Shown one piece after another: positions 45,814 through 54,434 of a stretch of 64,000 nt of DNA. The DNA lies in contig NZ_JADKCX010000006.1 of NCBI RefSeq assembly GCF_016718685.1, positions 1 to 64,000 of the forward strand, given 5' to 3'. Each line of letters begins with the position of its first letter. Positions within the stretch are counted from its first letter, which is position 1. The translations under genes were made by a program, and so were the position numbers. This DNA comes from Haliscomenobacter sp. Its GTDB lineage: Bacteria; Bacteroidota; Bacteroidia; Chitinophagales; Saprospiraceae. The notes beneath the pieces were generated by a model. The model saw only the letters and a program-made list of their open reading frames with translations. It did not search any database and had not been told where the DNA came from.

Positions 45814-47415
45814 ATGTTCCTGAAAAAGCTACCATTCTATCTCTTATTCCCGGTGCTCTTGTTGTTCTCCAGCACGGCAATTGCACAGACCAAATCCCTT
45901 AAAATCACCTCCTTCGGTGCCATCGCCGACGGCATCACCAACAACGCCATGGCCATTCAAAAAGCCATCGATAAGGTGGCCAAATCGGGTGGAGGCAAAG
46001 TCATCGTTCCCCCGGGCAATTTCATGACGGGCACCATTTGGTTAAAATCTGGCGTGACCCTGCATCTAGAACTCGGTGCCCGGCTGCTCGGCCCTACCAA
46101 CCGCAACGATTACGCCAAAGTACCTGACCGCCCCGCCGTAGTTATGGCCGAAAACCAGCAGCACATCGGCATCAGTGGCCAGGGCATCATTGACGGGCAG
46201 GGGCAGGAGTTGATGCTGGACATTTTCAAAAAACTGCGCAGCGGCGAAATGGTGCAAGACACCATCTGGAAGGTAAAACGCCCCGGCGGTCGCGCAATGG
46301 TGTTGAATTTCAAATCTTGCAGCGACATCTCCATCACCGGGGTTACCCTCAAAAATGCCACCGATTGGGTGCAGGATTACCGGGAGTGCTCCAACCTGGT
46401 CATCGATGGCATCACGGTACAAAGCACCGCCTACTGGAACAACGACGGCCTGGACATCACCGATTCCAAAAACGTGCGCATCAGCAATTGTTTCATCAAT
46501 TCTACCGACGACGCGATCTGCCTCAAATCCGAAAACCCTGCGCTGGGTTGTGAGAACGTCCACATCGAAAACTGCACCCTGCGCTCCAGTGCCAATGCGC
46601 TCAAGTTTGGGACGCGGAGCGACGGTGGTTTCCGCAAGGTCACCGTGCGCAACCTGACTATTTTCGACACCTACCGCTCGGCGATTGCCCTGGAGTCGGT
46701 TGACGGCGGGGATTTGACGGACATCGACATTCAACACATCAATGCCAAAAACACGGGCAATGCCATCTTTATCCGCCTGGGCCAGCGCACGGAAGGCAAG
46801 GCGAGCACGCTCAAAGGGGTGTACATCGCCCACGTCAAAGTGGAAGTTCCCCTCTACAAACCCGACCAGGGTTACCCCATCGAAGGGCCGCCCGACCACC
46901 TGCGCCCGGGCGAAGACAAAATGCCCAAACGCCCCTCCCATTTCCACATTTATGGCCATCCTTTTTTGCCCTACAACCTGATTCCTTCCTCCATCGTGGG
47001 CCTGCCCGGCCACCCTGTACAGGATGTGACCCTGGAAGACATCGAGATCACCTACGGTGGCCGAGCGAAAAAGGAAATCGCCCAGATCCCACTGGACAAA
47101 ATCACGAGCATACCCGAAAACCCCAAGGCCTACCCCGAGTTTTCGATGTTTGGGGAACTACCCGCCTGGGGCTTTTACCTGCGCCACGCGGAGGGAATCA
47201 AAATTAAGGGGATGAAATTGAGGTATGTGGATGATGATTTTCGGCCAGCGCTGGTGCTGGATGATGTCAACAATTCGGAGTTTGATGGAGTGGAGGTGCT
47301 GACGGCGAAGGAGATGCCGGTGGTGCTGTTGAACAATACCTCGGGGATTGTCACGAAAAACTTGAAACTGCCAGTTGGGGAGGATAAAGGGGTGGTGCAG
47401 AGTAATTACAAATAG
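45814..47415 (+). CDS. GH28-like right-handed beta-helix protein
   Basis: 533 residues with a signal peptide (KLPFYLLFPVLLLFSSTAIA). Pectate-lyase-like start ITSFGAIADGITNNAMAIQKA, then the beta-helix. The catalytic Asp pair positions of polygalacturonases are present (WNNDGLDI and STDDAICLKS, 21 residues apart), but the later GHG histidine is replaced (SANALKFGT) and the RIK motif reads IALES. It is therefore a GH28-fold enzyme probably with another specificity, or no classical polygalacturonase activity. It is placed between an oxidoreductase and a sulfatase in the PUL. Confidence 0.85.
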   Translation: MFLKKLPFYLLFPVLLLFSSTAIAQTKSLKITSFGAIADGITNNAMAIQKAIDKVAKSGGGKVIVPPGNFMTGTIWLKSGVTLHLELGARLLGPTNRNDYAKVPDRPAVVMAENQQHIGISGQGIIDGQGQELMLDIFKKLRSGEMVQDTIWKVKRPGGRAMVLNFKSCSDISITGVTLKNATDWVQDYRECSNLVIDGITVQSTAYWNNDGLDITDSKNVRISNCFINSTDDAICLKSENPALGCENVHIENCTLRSSANALKFGTRSDGGFRKVTVRNLTIFDTYRSAIALESVDGGDLTDIDIQHINAKNTGNAIFIRLGQRTEGKASTLKGVYIAHVKVEVPLYKPDQGYPIEGPPDHLRPGEDKMPKRPSHFHIYGHPFLPYNLIPSSIVGLPGHPVQDVTLEDIEITYGGRAKKEIAQIPLDKITSIPENPKAYPEFSMFGELPAWGFYLRHAEGIKIKGMKLRYVDDDFRPALVLDDVNNSEFDGVEVLTAKEMPVVLLNNTSGIVTKNLKLPVGEDKGVVQSNYK

Positions 47416-47454
47416 CTCAACCTGAACTTGGGTAACGGTTTAATCCACCCCAAT

Positions 47455-47541
47455 CAGCCAAAACCACCATTTTACCCTCATTCTGGCTGCAACTATTGAA
47501 ACTTGCAGCCAAAACCCCTGTTTTTACCCCCAAATTGGCTG
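47455..47541 (+). repeat. Direct repeat of a 35-bp CAGCCA...TGGCTG unit
   Basis: Two copies (47455-47489, 47506-47541), each starting CAGCCAAAACC and ending TGGCTG, with a TTTTACCC centre. The unit ends form a short inverted repeat. The second copy supplies the first codons of an open frame, so those codons are not gene sequence. Confidence 0.6.
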
Positions 47542-47544
47542 ATT

Positions 47545-47754
47545 GTGCCTCCTGAAGGGGTAGAAGCATCGGTTATCTTTTCCATCGACAAGGAATACGC
47601 CGAAAAACTGCGTTCAAAAGTCTCCACCTTTAAAACGGTGACCAAAACCCGGAAAGCAGTTTTGACCATGATCACCACTTATGGGCTTGAAAAGAACAAG
47701 CATGCCATCCAACTGGTCCAGAACGAGATGACGATGGACGATTTGGTCGTTTAG
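47545..47754 (+). pseudogene. C-terminal remnant of an AAA-family ATPase gene
   Basis: About 69 codons that match the C-terminal tail of bacterial AAA ATP-binding proteins (families near AAA_14): SIDKEYAEKLRSKVSTFKTV, TKTRKAVLTMITTYGLE, then the closing MTMDDLV. The rest of the gene, including the P-loop, is absent. The remnant abuts the 35-bp direct repeats, suggesting a deletion that brought them together. A short functional protein is possible but unlikely. Confidence 0.55.
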
Positions 47755-47773
47755 AATGCCTTATCTAACTGCC

Positions 47774-47959
47774 TCAAGCTTTTTTTGCGGCCAACATCGC
47801 TTTAACCGCACAAAAACCTGTGATTCCCCGCAAGAAAAAAAGTAGACCAAAGCCCGCAATCCACCACTGACCAATAAAACCAGCGGTGATGATCACGGCC
47901 ATCATGAGGAAATAACTAACGACGCATTCACCAATGGTGAGATTTGGTTCGAAATTCAT
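47774..47959 (-). CDS. Small DUF2892-like membrane protein
   Basis: 61 residues with two membrane helices (CVVSYFLMMAVIITAGFIG and WIAGFGLLFFLRGITGFCA) and the GFC ending of the YgaP-type DUF2892 family. The start ATG at 47959 (MNFEPNL) is preferred over an upstream frame. Unknown role. Divergent from the sulfatase. Confidence 0.6.
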   Translation of the reverse strand: MNFEPNLTIGECVVSYFLMMAVIITAGFIGQWWIAGFGLLFFLRGITGFCAVKAMLAAKKA

Positions 47960-48083
47960 GATTGTAATGTTTTGTTGCCTCAAAAATGGGAAGCCCTGCG
48001 ATAGAGGCAAATGATATTGGTCATGGATAAGGGTGATTTTTGGCAGGGGCGTCTTTAAGGAACAGTAGTAAGCACAGTATAGT

Positions 48084-49652
48084 ATGATCATGAAATGTAA
48101 TCAAACGCAAAGTATTTTCCTGGGGCTGTTTGTATTCAGCAGTCTGTGGTTCGGACAGCAGTTGGAGGCAAAAGATCAACGCCCCAACATCATCCTCATC
48201 ATGGCCGATGACCTGGGCTACTCCGACATCGGCTGCTACGGCGGCGAAGCCCAAACCCCCAACCTGGATAAACTGGCCGCCAATGGCATCAAACTGCGGA
48301 GTTTTTACAATGCAGGTCGCTGCTGCCCCACGCGCGCTTCCTTGCTGACCGGGAACTATTCCCACGCGGCAGGAATGGGCAATATGGTGTCCTTTGATGA
48401 CCAAAAAGTGACTCCGGGGCCGTATCAGGGCTTTTTAGACCCCAACACCCCCACCATTGCCGAACACCTGCGCCAGGCAGGCTACCATACCTACATGACG
48501 GGCAAATGGCACGTGGGTGAACGCCCCGAGCACTGGCCGCTAAAACGGGGGTTTGATCGCTATTTTGGCTTGATTTCCGGGGCTTCCAGTTTTTTTGAAA
48601 TCTTGCAGGAGAAGCGCAAACGCTACATGGTTTTGCAGGATCAGGAATACGTGCTCCCGAAAGAGGGATATTACGCCACGGATGCTTTTACGGATAAAGC
48701 CATCGAATTCATCCAGGGGCAGGAACCACAAACCAAACCCTTTTTTTTATACCTCGCCTACACCGCCCCACATTTCCCTTTGCACGCTTACGAAGCCGAC
48801 ATCGCCAAATACGAAGCGCTGTACCTGCAAGGCTGGGACGCCATTCGGCAGCAGCGCTACAAAAAAATGCAAGGTCTCGGTCTGATCGATAAAAGATATC
48901 AACTCAGCCCGCGCCCCGCCGATATTCCTGACTGGAACAACGTAGAGGATAAAAAGAACTGGGCCAGAAAAATGGCCGTGTACGCCGCCATGATCGACCG
49001 CATGGATCAAAACATTGGCAAATTGATCCAAACCCTGGAAGCCCGGCAGGAACTGGACAACACCCTCATCGTCTTCTTGTCTGACAACGGAGGGACTTCC
49101 GAAAATGTTGACGACCGAAAACTGGGTCTCCCCGGTAAAAGAATCGGTGAACGCGGCTCATACGGCACCTACGATGCCCCCTGGGCTAACGTATCGAACA
49201 CCCCCTTCAAACTGTACAAAAGTTACATGCACGAGGGCGGGATCATCAGCCCTTGTATCCTGCATTGGCCGGCCAAAATTAAGCCAAAATCGGGCTACTT
49301 AAACACCCCTGGTCACGTGATTGACCTGCTGCCCACCAGTCTGGAGCTGGCACAAGTTTCCATCCCCAAAGAGCTGCCTGGACAAAGTCTGAGCTATTAT
49401 TGGAAGGCCAAAAAAGCCAAAACCCGCTCCTTGTTTTGGGAACACATCGGCAACAAAGCCCTCCGTCATGGCCATTGGAAACTGGTCAAAGAGCACGGCG
49501 ACAAGGACTGGGAACTCTACGACCTGAACACAGACCCCAGCGAAAGTGTAAACCTCGCGCCACAATCTGGCGAAAAAGTGGAGGCATTAAAAGCGGAGTA
49601 TGATGTTTGGGCGAAAAAGGTGGGGGTGCGGGAAATTCCGGTAAAGCAATGA
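48084..49652 (+). CDS. Type I sulfatase (first copy)
   Basis: 522 residues. Metal-binding IMADDLGYSDIGCYGG, the formylglycine motif CCPTR with Cys at about residue 80 (CxPxR), GKWHVG, HFPL and SDNGG are all present. The motif Cys must be converted to formylglycine, but no maturation enzyme is in this window. Hydrolyses sulfate esters on a glycan, probably in the periplasm; the N-terminus (LGLFVFSSLWFGQQLEA) is a signal peptide. It sits between GH28-like and GH78 genes, so the sulfate is probably on the PUL substrate. Confidence 0.93.
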   Translation: MIMKCNQTQSIFLGLFVFSSLWFGQQLEAKDQRPNIILIMADDLGYSDIGCYGGEAQTPNLDKLAANGIKLRSFYNAGRCCPTRASLLTGNYSHAAGMGNMVSFDDQKVTPGPYQGFLDPNTPTIAEHLRQAGYHTYMTGKWHVGERPEHWPLKRGFDRYFGLISGASSFFEILQEKRKRYMVLQDQEYVLPKEGYYATDAFTDKAIEFIQGQEPQTKPFFLYLAYTAPHFPLHAYEADIAKYEALYLQGWDAIRQQRYKKMQGLGLIDKRYQLSPRPADIPDWNNVEDKKNWARKMAVYAAMIDRMDQNIGKLIQTLEARQELDNTLIVFLSDNGGTSENVDDRKLGLPGKRIGERGSYGTYDAPWANVSNTPFKLYKSYMHEGGIISPCILHWPAKIKPKSGYLNTPGHVIDLLPTSLELAQVSIPKELPGQSLSYYWKAKKAKTRSLFWEHIGNKALRHGHWKLVKEHGDKDWELYDLNTDPSESVNLAPQSGEKVEALKAEYDVWAKKVGVREIPVKQ

Positions 49653-49718
49653 TTGATATGGGCGAAAAAAAGCTTCTAGCGACACTTAAACGCAGCTGCG
49701 CGGGTTTACACGAAACGA

Positions 49719-49816
49719 CGCGGCGGGACGGCGCCCCGCCGCCGGCCGCCCCGGCCGGGGGGGGCGGGGGGGGGGGAAGGGGCGGGGCGGCCGGGCCGCG
49801 GGGGGGGGGGGGGGGG
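49719..49816. other. Near-pure G/C tract, likely assembly artefact
   Basis: About 97 bases with almost no A or T and runs of 8, 11 and 17 G (the last at 49800-49816), in DNA otherwise of medium G+C. Flanking sequence 49653-49718 is also atypical. Open frames through it are poly-Gly or poly-Pro. It sits where the start of the GH78 gene should be. Confidence 0.7.
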
Positions 49817-49879
49817 AGAAGAAAAAATTTGGCGGCCCAATACGGTTTTCGGCCGTGCATGATGGTCATGATGGCTGTT

Positions 49880-52109
49880 CACCTGTACGGCAAAACCCCA
49901 CCCCGCTACACTTGCGCACGGATTTATTACTCCACACCGATCAAGTCAGCAAAAATGGCCTGCCCGTCAACCTCCCCCCTGGAATCGGCCATCTCGCAGC
50001 CCGAGGTTTATCAATTCGCCCGTGTTTTTAACCCACAACCACAGCTAAGTTGGGCCTTGGGATGCGGCCATGAATGGCACCAGCGCCTACCGCATTTTAC
50101 TTGCCTCATCGCCCCAGTTGCTCCAGCAAAATCAGGTGGATTATTGGGATTCCCAAAAGGTGAAATCAGACCAAAAGCACACAATGTACCGTGGAAAACC
50201 CTTGCTCCCTGGGAAGGTGTATTATTGGAAAGTGCAGGTGTGGAACCGCAAAAATCAGCCTGGCGACTTTTCTTCCATGGCTTCTTTTTACCTCAGTCCA
50301 CCCGACCCGGTCGAACAGTTTGCGCATCATCCCTTGGCTGCTGAAATCCAAAAACCAGTGGCCTTGGTCAAACGAGGAACTGGAAGCTTTTTCCTCGATT
50401 TTGGTAAAGACGCCTTGGCTCAATTGCAACTGCATCTAACCAGTGAAAAAACGGACAGCATCTGGATAGAGGTGGGTGAACTATTGGAAGCCCCGCAGGT
50501 CATTCACAAAAATCCTGGCCGCAACATCCGCTACATGAAAATCGCGCTGCTGGTTCGCAAAGGCACTTATGATTATACCATCAAATGGCCAACGAATGAA
50601 AAGCGCAACAGCCGCAACCCTATTCTCATGCCGGAGTACATCGGGGAAGTGTACCCTTTTCGCTACGTTTCGATTGAGAATTTTGCGGGAACGCTGACGT
50701 CTGAATCGGTGCAGCGCAAAATTGTCTTTTACCCCTTCGCTGAAAATGCCTCTTCATTTACCTCCAGCGATACCATCCTGAACCAGGTCTGGGATTTGTG
50801 CAAGTATTCCATCAAAGCCACCAGTTTTACGGGCTACTACGTGGATGGTGACCGCGAAAGAATTCCGTACGAAGCCGATGCCCTCATCAACCAGCTCTCA
50901 CATTATGCCGTAGATGCCGAATACAGCATGGCCCGCCGCAGCATGGTGTACATGTTGTACCACCCCACCTGGCCCACCGAATGGAGTTTGCAAAATGTAT
51001 TGCTCGCCTGGAACGACTACCTCTATACAGGCGACGATGCCTTCATCAAAAAATACTACCCCGACCTCCAACGCAAAACCCTGCAAGCCCTGGCCGGGTC
51101 AAATCACCTGATCAGTACCCGCAGCAATTTGCAAACCGATGATTTTTTGACTTCCATCCACATGACCAAAATCTTTGATGGTCGCCGAGGACTACACGAC
51201 AACGTGGACTGGCCCCAAAACGGCAATTACATCGGCCCCGAAAAAGAACATCCCGGCGAAACGGATGGCTTTGTGTACAATGCCTACAACGCGGTAGTGA
51301 ATGCCTACTACTACCGCAATTTGGTGTTGATGGAAAAAATGGCCAATCTGCTCCAAAAAACGGAGGATGCCAACAATTACCGGATCAAAGCCCAGCAGGT
51401 CTACACCGCATTTCAAAACGTATTTCGAGACCCGGGCACCGGTTTGGTCAAAGATGGCGACAGCACCAGCCACAGTTCGCTGCACCCCAATATGTTTGCC
51501 CTGGCTTTTGGGTTGGTGCCTGCGCAGGATCAGGAAAAAGTGCTGCGGTTTATGCAAAGTCGCGGCATGGCTTGTAGCGTGTACGGTGCCCAATTTTTGC
51601 TGGAAGCCCTGTACGACTATGGTTTTGGCGATTATGCCCTCGAATTGATGACCGCCACCACCCAGCGGAGTTGGTACAACATGATCCGCAGTGGCTCCAC
51701 GATCACCCTGGAGGCCTGGGATAAAGTGTACAAACCCAACCTGGATTTGAACCACGCCTGGGGCGCCGCGCCGGGCAATATCATGGTGCGCAAACTGATG
51801 GGCATTGAACCGCTCAGCCCAGGATTTGATACTTTTCAGATCAAACCACAACTGGGTAACCTTTCTTATGCAAGGCTAACAACCCCCACCATCAACGGGG
51901 TCGTATCCGTAGCCTGTGAAAAAAAACAAGACCAAAATTCAATGGAGGTCATCCTCCCTTGGGGCACCATTGCCACGGTGTACGTGCCCCATCACCCTCA
52001 ACAACCGCAATTGCGCATCAATGGAAAAAAAGTTTCCAAAGCACCCCAAAATGGCTTTTTTGTCATCAAAAATGTACGGCCCGGTCGGCATGTTTTTACA
52101 ACCGAATAA
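49880..52109 (+). CDS. GH78 alpha-L-rhamnosidase, N-terminus damaged
   Basis: The clear frame from 50070 gives 679 residues: an N-terminal beta-sandwich (AYRILLASSPQ, GKPLLPGKVYYWKVQVWN), a jelly-roll segment (GSFFLDFGKDALAQLQL), then the (alpha/alpha)6 barrel with DGDRERIPYEAD (carboxylates of the active site), DNVDWPQNGN and TLEAWDK..NHAWGAAP. Upstream the expected N-terminal residues are readable in pieces (LRTDLLLHTDQV near 49912; LESAISQPEVYQFARV near 49978) if an extra C near 49972-49978 and one near 50067 are removed. The signal peptide is lost in the G-rich artefact. It removes terminal alpha-rhamnose. Confidence 0.85.
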
Positions 52110-52115
52110 AACACC

Positions 52116-54422
52116 ATGCAAAAAAAATCCTTGTCTTTAATCGCCAGCGCACGCCTTGCCGTCAGGCTGTTGATGCTCTGTAGCCTGAGCCTCTCCGCTT
52201 TTGCCCAAGCCACATTTCAACCCGAGGAAATGGTCAACCCACTGATGGGGACTGATTCCAAACGGTCCTTCTCCAGTGGGAATACCTATCCGGCCATTGC
52301 TGTTCCCTGGGGGATGAATTTTTGGACGCCCCAAACCAACACCAACGGTGAAGGCTGGCAGTACCAATACAGCGCCGACAAAATTGTGGGCTTCAAACAA
52401 ACCCACCAGCCTTCGCCCTGGATTGGGGATTATGGCCAGTTTTCGATCCTGCCCATGACGGGGAAAATGAATTTCAAAGAGGGAAAACGAGCCAGCTGGT
52501 TTTCGCACAAGGCAGAAATCGCTAAACCTTACTACTACAATGTCTACCTGGCTGAGTACGATGTGTTGACTGAAATTACGCCCACCGAAAGGGCAGCTGT
52601 CTTCCAATTTACTTTCCCTAAAACCGACAGCGCGTTTATCCTCGTAGATGCTTTTGACCGCGGCTCTTACCTCAAAATCATCCCTGAATCCAATAAAATC
52701 ATTGGCTATACTACCCGCAACCGGGGCGGTGTACCCACCAATTTCAAAAACTACTTCGTGATTGAATGCGATAAAGTTTTCAACCTAACCTGGACAGTAG
52801 ATGATAGCACGCTGGTGGCTTCTAAGAATGAAATGAACAGCCAGCACGCTCAAGCCATCATTGGGTTTTCTACCCGTGATGGAGAGCAGGTGCACCTGCG
52901 GGTGGCCTCATCCTTTATCTCTTTTGAGCAAGCCGAATTGAATTTGAGTCGTGAAATTGGAGCGCAAACTTTTAACCAAATCAAAACCAAAGCCAAAGCT
53001 GCCTGGCATACCGAATTGAGCAAAATCAAAGTAGAAGGCGGCACCGAAGATCAACTCAAAACCTTCTACTCTTGCCTGTACCGCATGCTGTTGTTTCCCC
53101 GCAAGTTTTATGAATTCGACGCCTTAAATCAAATCGTACATTACAGTCCCTACAACGGCAAGATTGAAAAAGGCTACATGTTTACTGATACTGGTTTTTG
53201 GGACACTTTTCGCTCACTTTTTCCCTTCCTGACCCTGATGTACCCGGAGATGGACGGCCACATTATGGAGGGATTGGCCAATACATATAAAGAAAGTGGC
53301 TGGTTGCCAGAATGGGCCAGCCCCGGGCACCGCCGGAGTATGATCGGCAGCAATTCGGCTTCGGTGATCATCGATGCATACCTGAAAGGGATAAAAGGCT
53401 ATGACATCAATGTGCTCTACGAAGCTTTATTGAAAAATACCGAAGGGGAGGGTCCCATCAACACCGTGGGCCGCAATGGTGCCAAAGAATACAACGCCCT
53501 GGGCTACGTACCCATGGATATCTATGGCGGCAGCGCAGCCAAAACGATGGAGTATGCCCACGCCGATTTTTGCCTGCACCAGTTGGCCACAGCTTTGAAA
53601 AAGCCGCAGGCGGAGATCGATAAATTTGCCAAACGTTGCCAAAATTACCGCAACATTTTTGACCCCAATCATAATTTGATGCGCGGTAGAAAGCAAGATG
53701 GCAGTTTTTCCTCCACCTTCAACCCTTTTCGCTGGGGCGATGAGTTTGTGGAAGGCAACAGCTGGCACTACAGTTGGAGCGTTTTTCACGACTTCAAAGG
53801 TTTATCGCAACTGATGGGCGGCAACAAAAAGATGGAAACCATGCTGGACAGTGTGTTTACCCTTCCCCCCATTTTTGATGGCACTGCCTATCGCGGCGGC
53901 GTCATCCACGAAATGGTGGAGATGCAGGTGATGAACATGGGGCAGTACGCGCATGGCAATCAACCCATTCAGCACATGATTTATGTGTACAATTATTGCG
54001 GAGCACCCTGGAAAACCCAACTGCATGTACGTGATGCAATGAACAAGTTGTACCGCCCCACACCCGACGGGTATTGTGGTGACGAAGACAATGGCCAGAC
54101 CAGCGCCTGGTACGTTTTCAGTGCAATGGGTTTTTACCCCGTTTGTCCGGGAACCCCGCAATACGTGATCGGATCACCCCTTTTTAAAAAAATCACCTTA
54201 AGCCTGGAAAACGGCAAAAAATTCATCATCGATTCACCCCAAAACAATCCACAAAATCTGTACATTCAATCGGCATTGTTGAACGGGGTCTCCTTTGATA
54301 AAAACTACCTCAATCACGCAGAGATACAAAAAGGTGGAATTTTGCAATTCAACCTGGGACAACGCCCCAATTTCAAAAGAGGCATTGCCGCAAGTGCTGC
54401 TCCTTTTTCATTTTCCAAATAA
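52116..54422 (+). CDS. GH92 alpha-mannosidase (second copy, classical type)
   Basis: 768 residues with a signal peptide (MQKKSLSLIASARLAVRLLM...). Classical GH92 marks: MVNPLMGTDSKRSFSSGNTYPA, GFKQTHQPSPWIGDYG, GGTEDQLKTFYSCLYRML, the acid region VEGNSWHYSW and the base pair in GYCGDEDNGQTSAWYVFSAM. Calcium-dependent exo-alpha-mannosidase, probably on alpha-1,2, 1,3 or 1,6 mannose. It starts 6 bp after GH78. The two GH92 proteins in the PUL belong to different branches. Confidence 0.94.
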   Translation: MQKKSLSLIASARLAVRLLMLCSLSLSAFAQATFQPEEMVNPLMGTDSKRSFSSGNTYPAIAVPWGMNFWTPQTNTNGEGWQYQYSADKIVGFKQTHQPSPWIGDYGQFSILPMTGKMNFKEGKRASWFSHKAEIAKPYYYNVYLAEYDVLTEITPTERAAVFQFTFPKTDSAFILVDAFDRGSYLKIIPESNKIIGYTTRNRGGVPTNFKNYFVIECDKVFNLTWTVDDSTLVASKNEMNSQHAQAIIGFSTRDGEQVHLRVASSFISFEQAELNLSREIGAQTFNQIKTKAKAAWHTELSKIKVEGGTEDQLKTFYSCLYRMLLFPRKFYEFDALNQIVHYSPYNGKIEKGYMFTDTGFWDTFRSLFPFLTLMYPEMDGHIMEGLANTYKESGWLPEWASPGHRRSMIGSNSASVIIDAYLKGIKGYDINVLYEALLKNTEGEGPINTVGRNGAKEYNALGYVPMDIYGGSAAKTMEYAHADFCLHQLATALKKPQAEIDKFAKRCQNYRNIFDPNHNLMRGRKQDGSFSSTFNPFRWGDEFVEGNSWHYSWSVFHDFKGLSQLMGGNKKMETMLDSVFTLPPIFDGTAYRGGVIHEMVEMQVMNMGQYAHGNQPIQHMIYVYNYCGAPWKTQLHVRDAMNKLYRPTPDGYCGDEDNGQTSAWYVFSAMGFYPVCPGTPQYVIGSPLFKKITLSLENGKKFIIDSPQNNPQNLYIQSALLNGVSFDKNYLNHAEIQKGGILQFNLGQRPNFKRGIAASAAPFSFSK

Positions 54423-54434
54423 AATTCAGTAAGC

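Noticed and set aside
47503..47544. Start of the 83-codon frame as a genuine gene start
   Set aside because: These codons lie in the second copy of the 35-bp direct repeat.
49607..50344. A 245-codon open frame crossing the G-rich tract
   Set aside because: It is poly-Gly/Pro through the tract and then reads a wrong frame of the GH78 gene.
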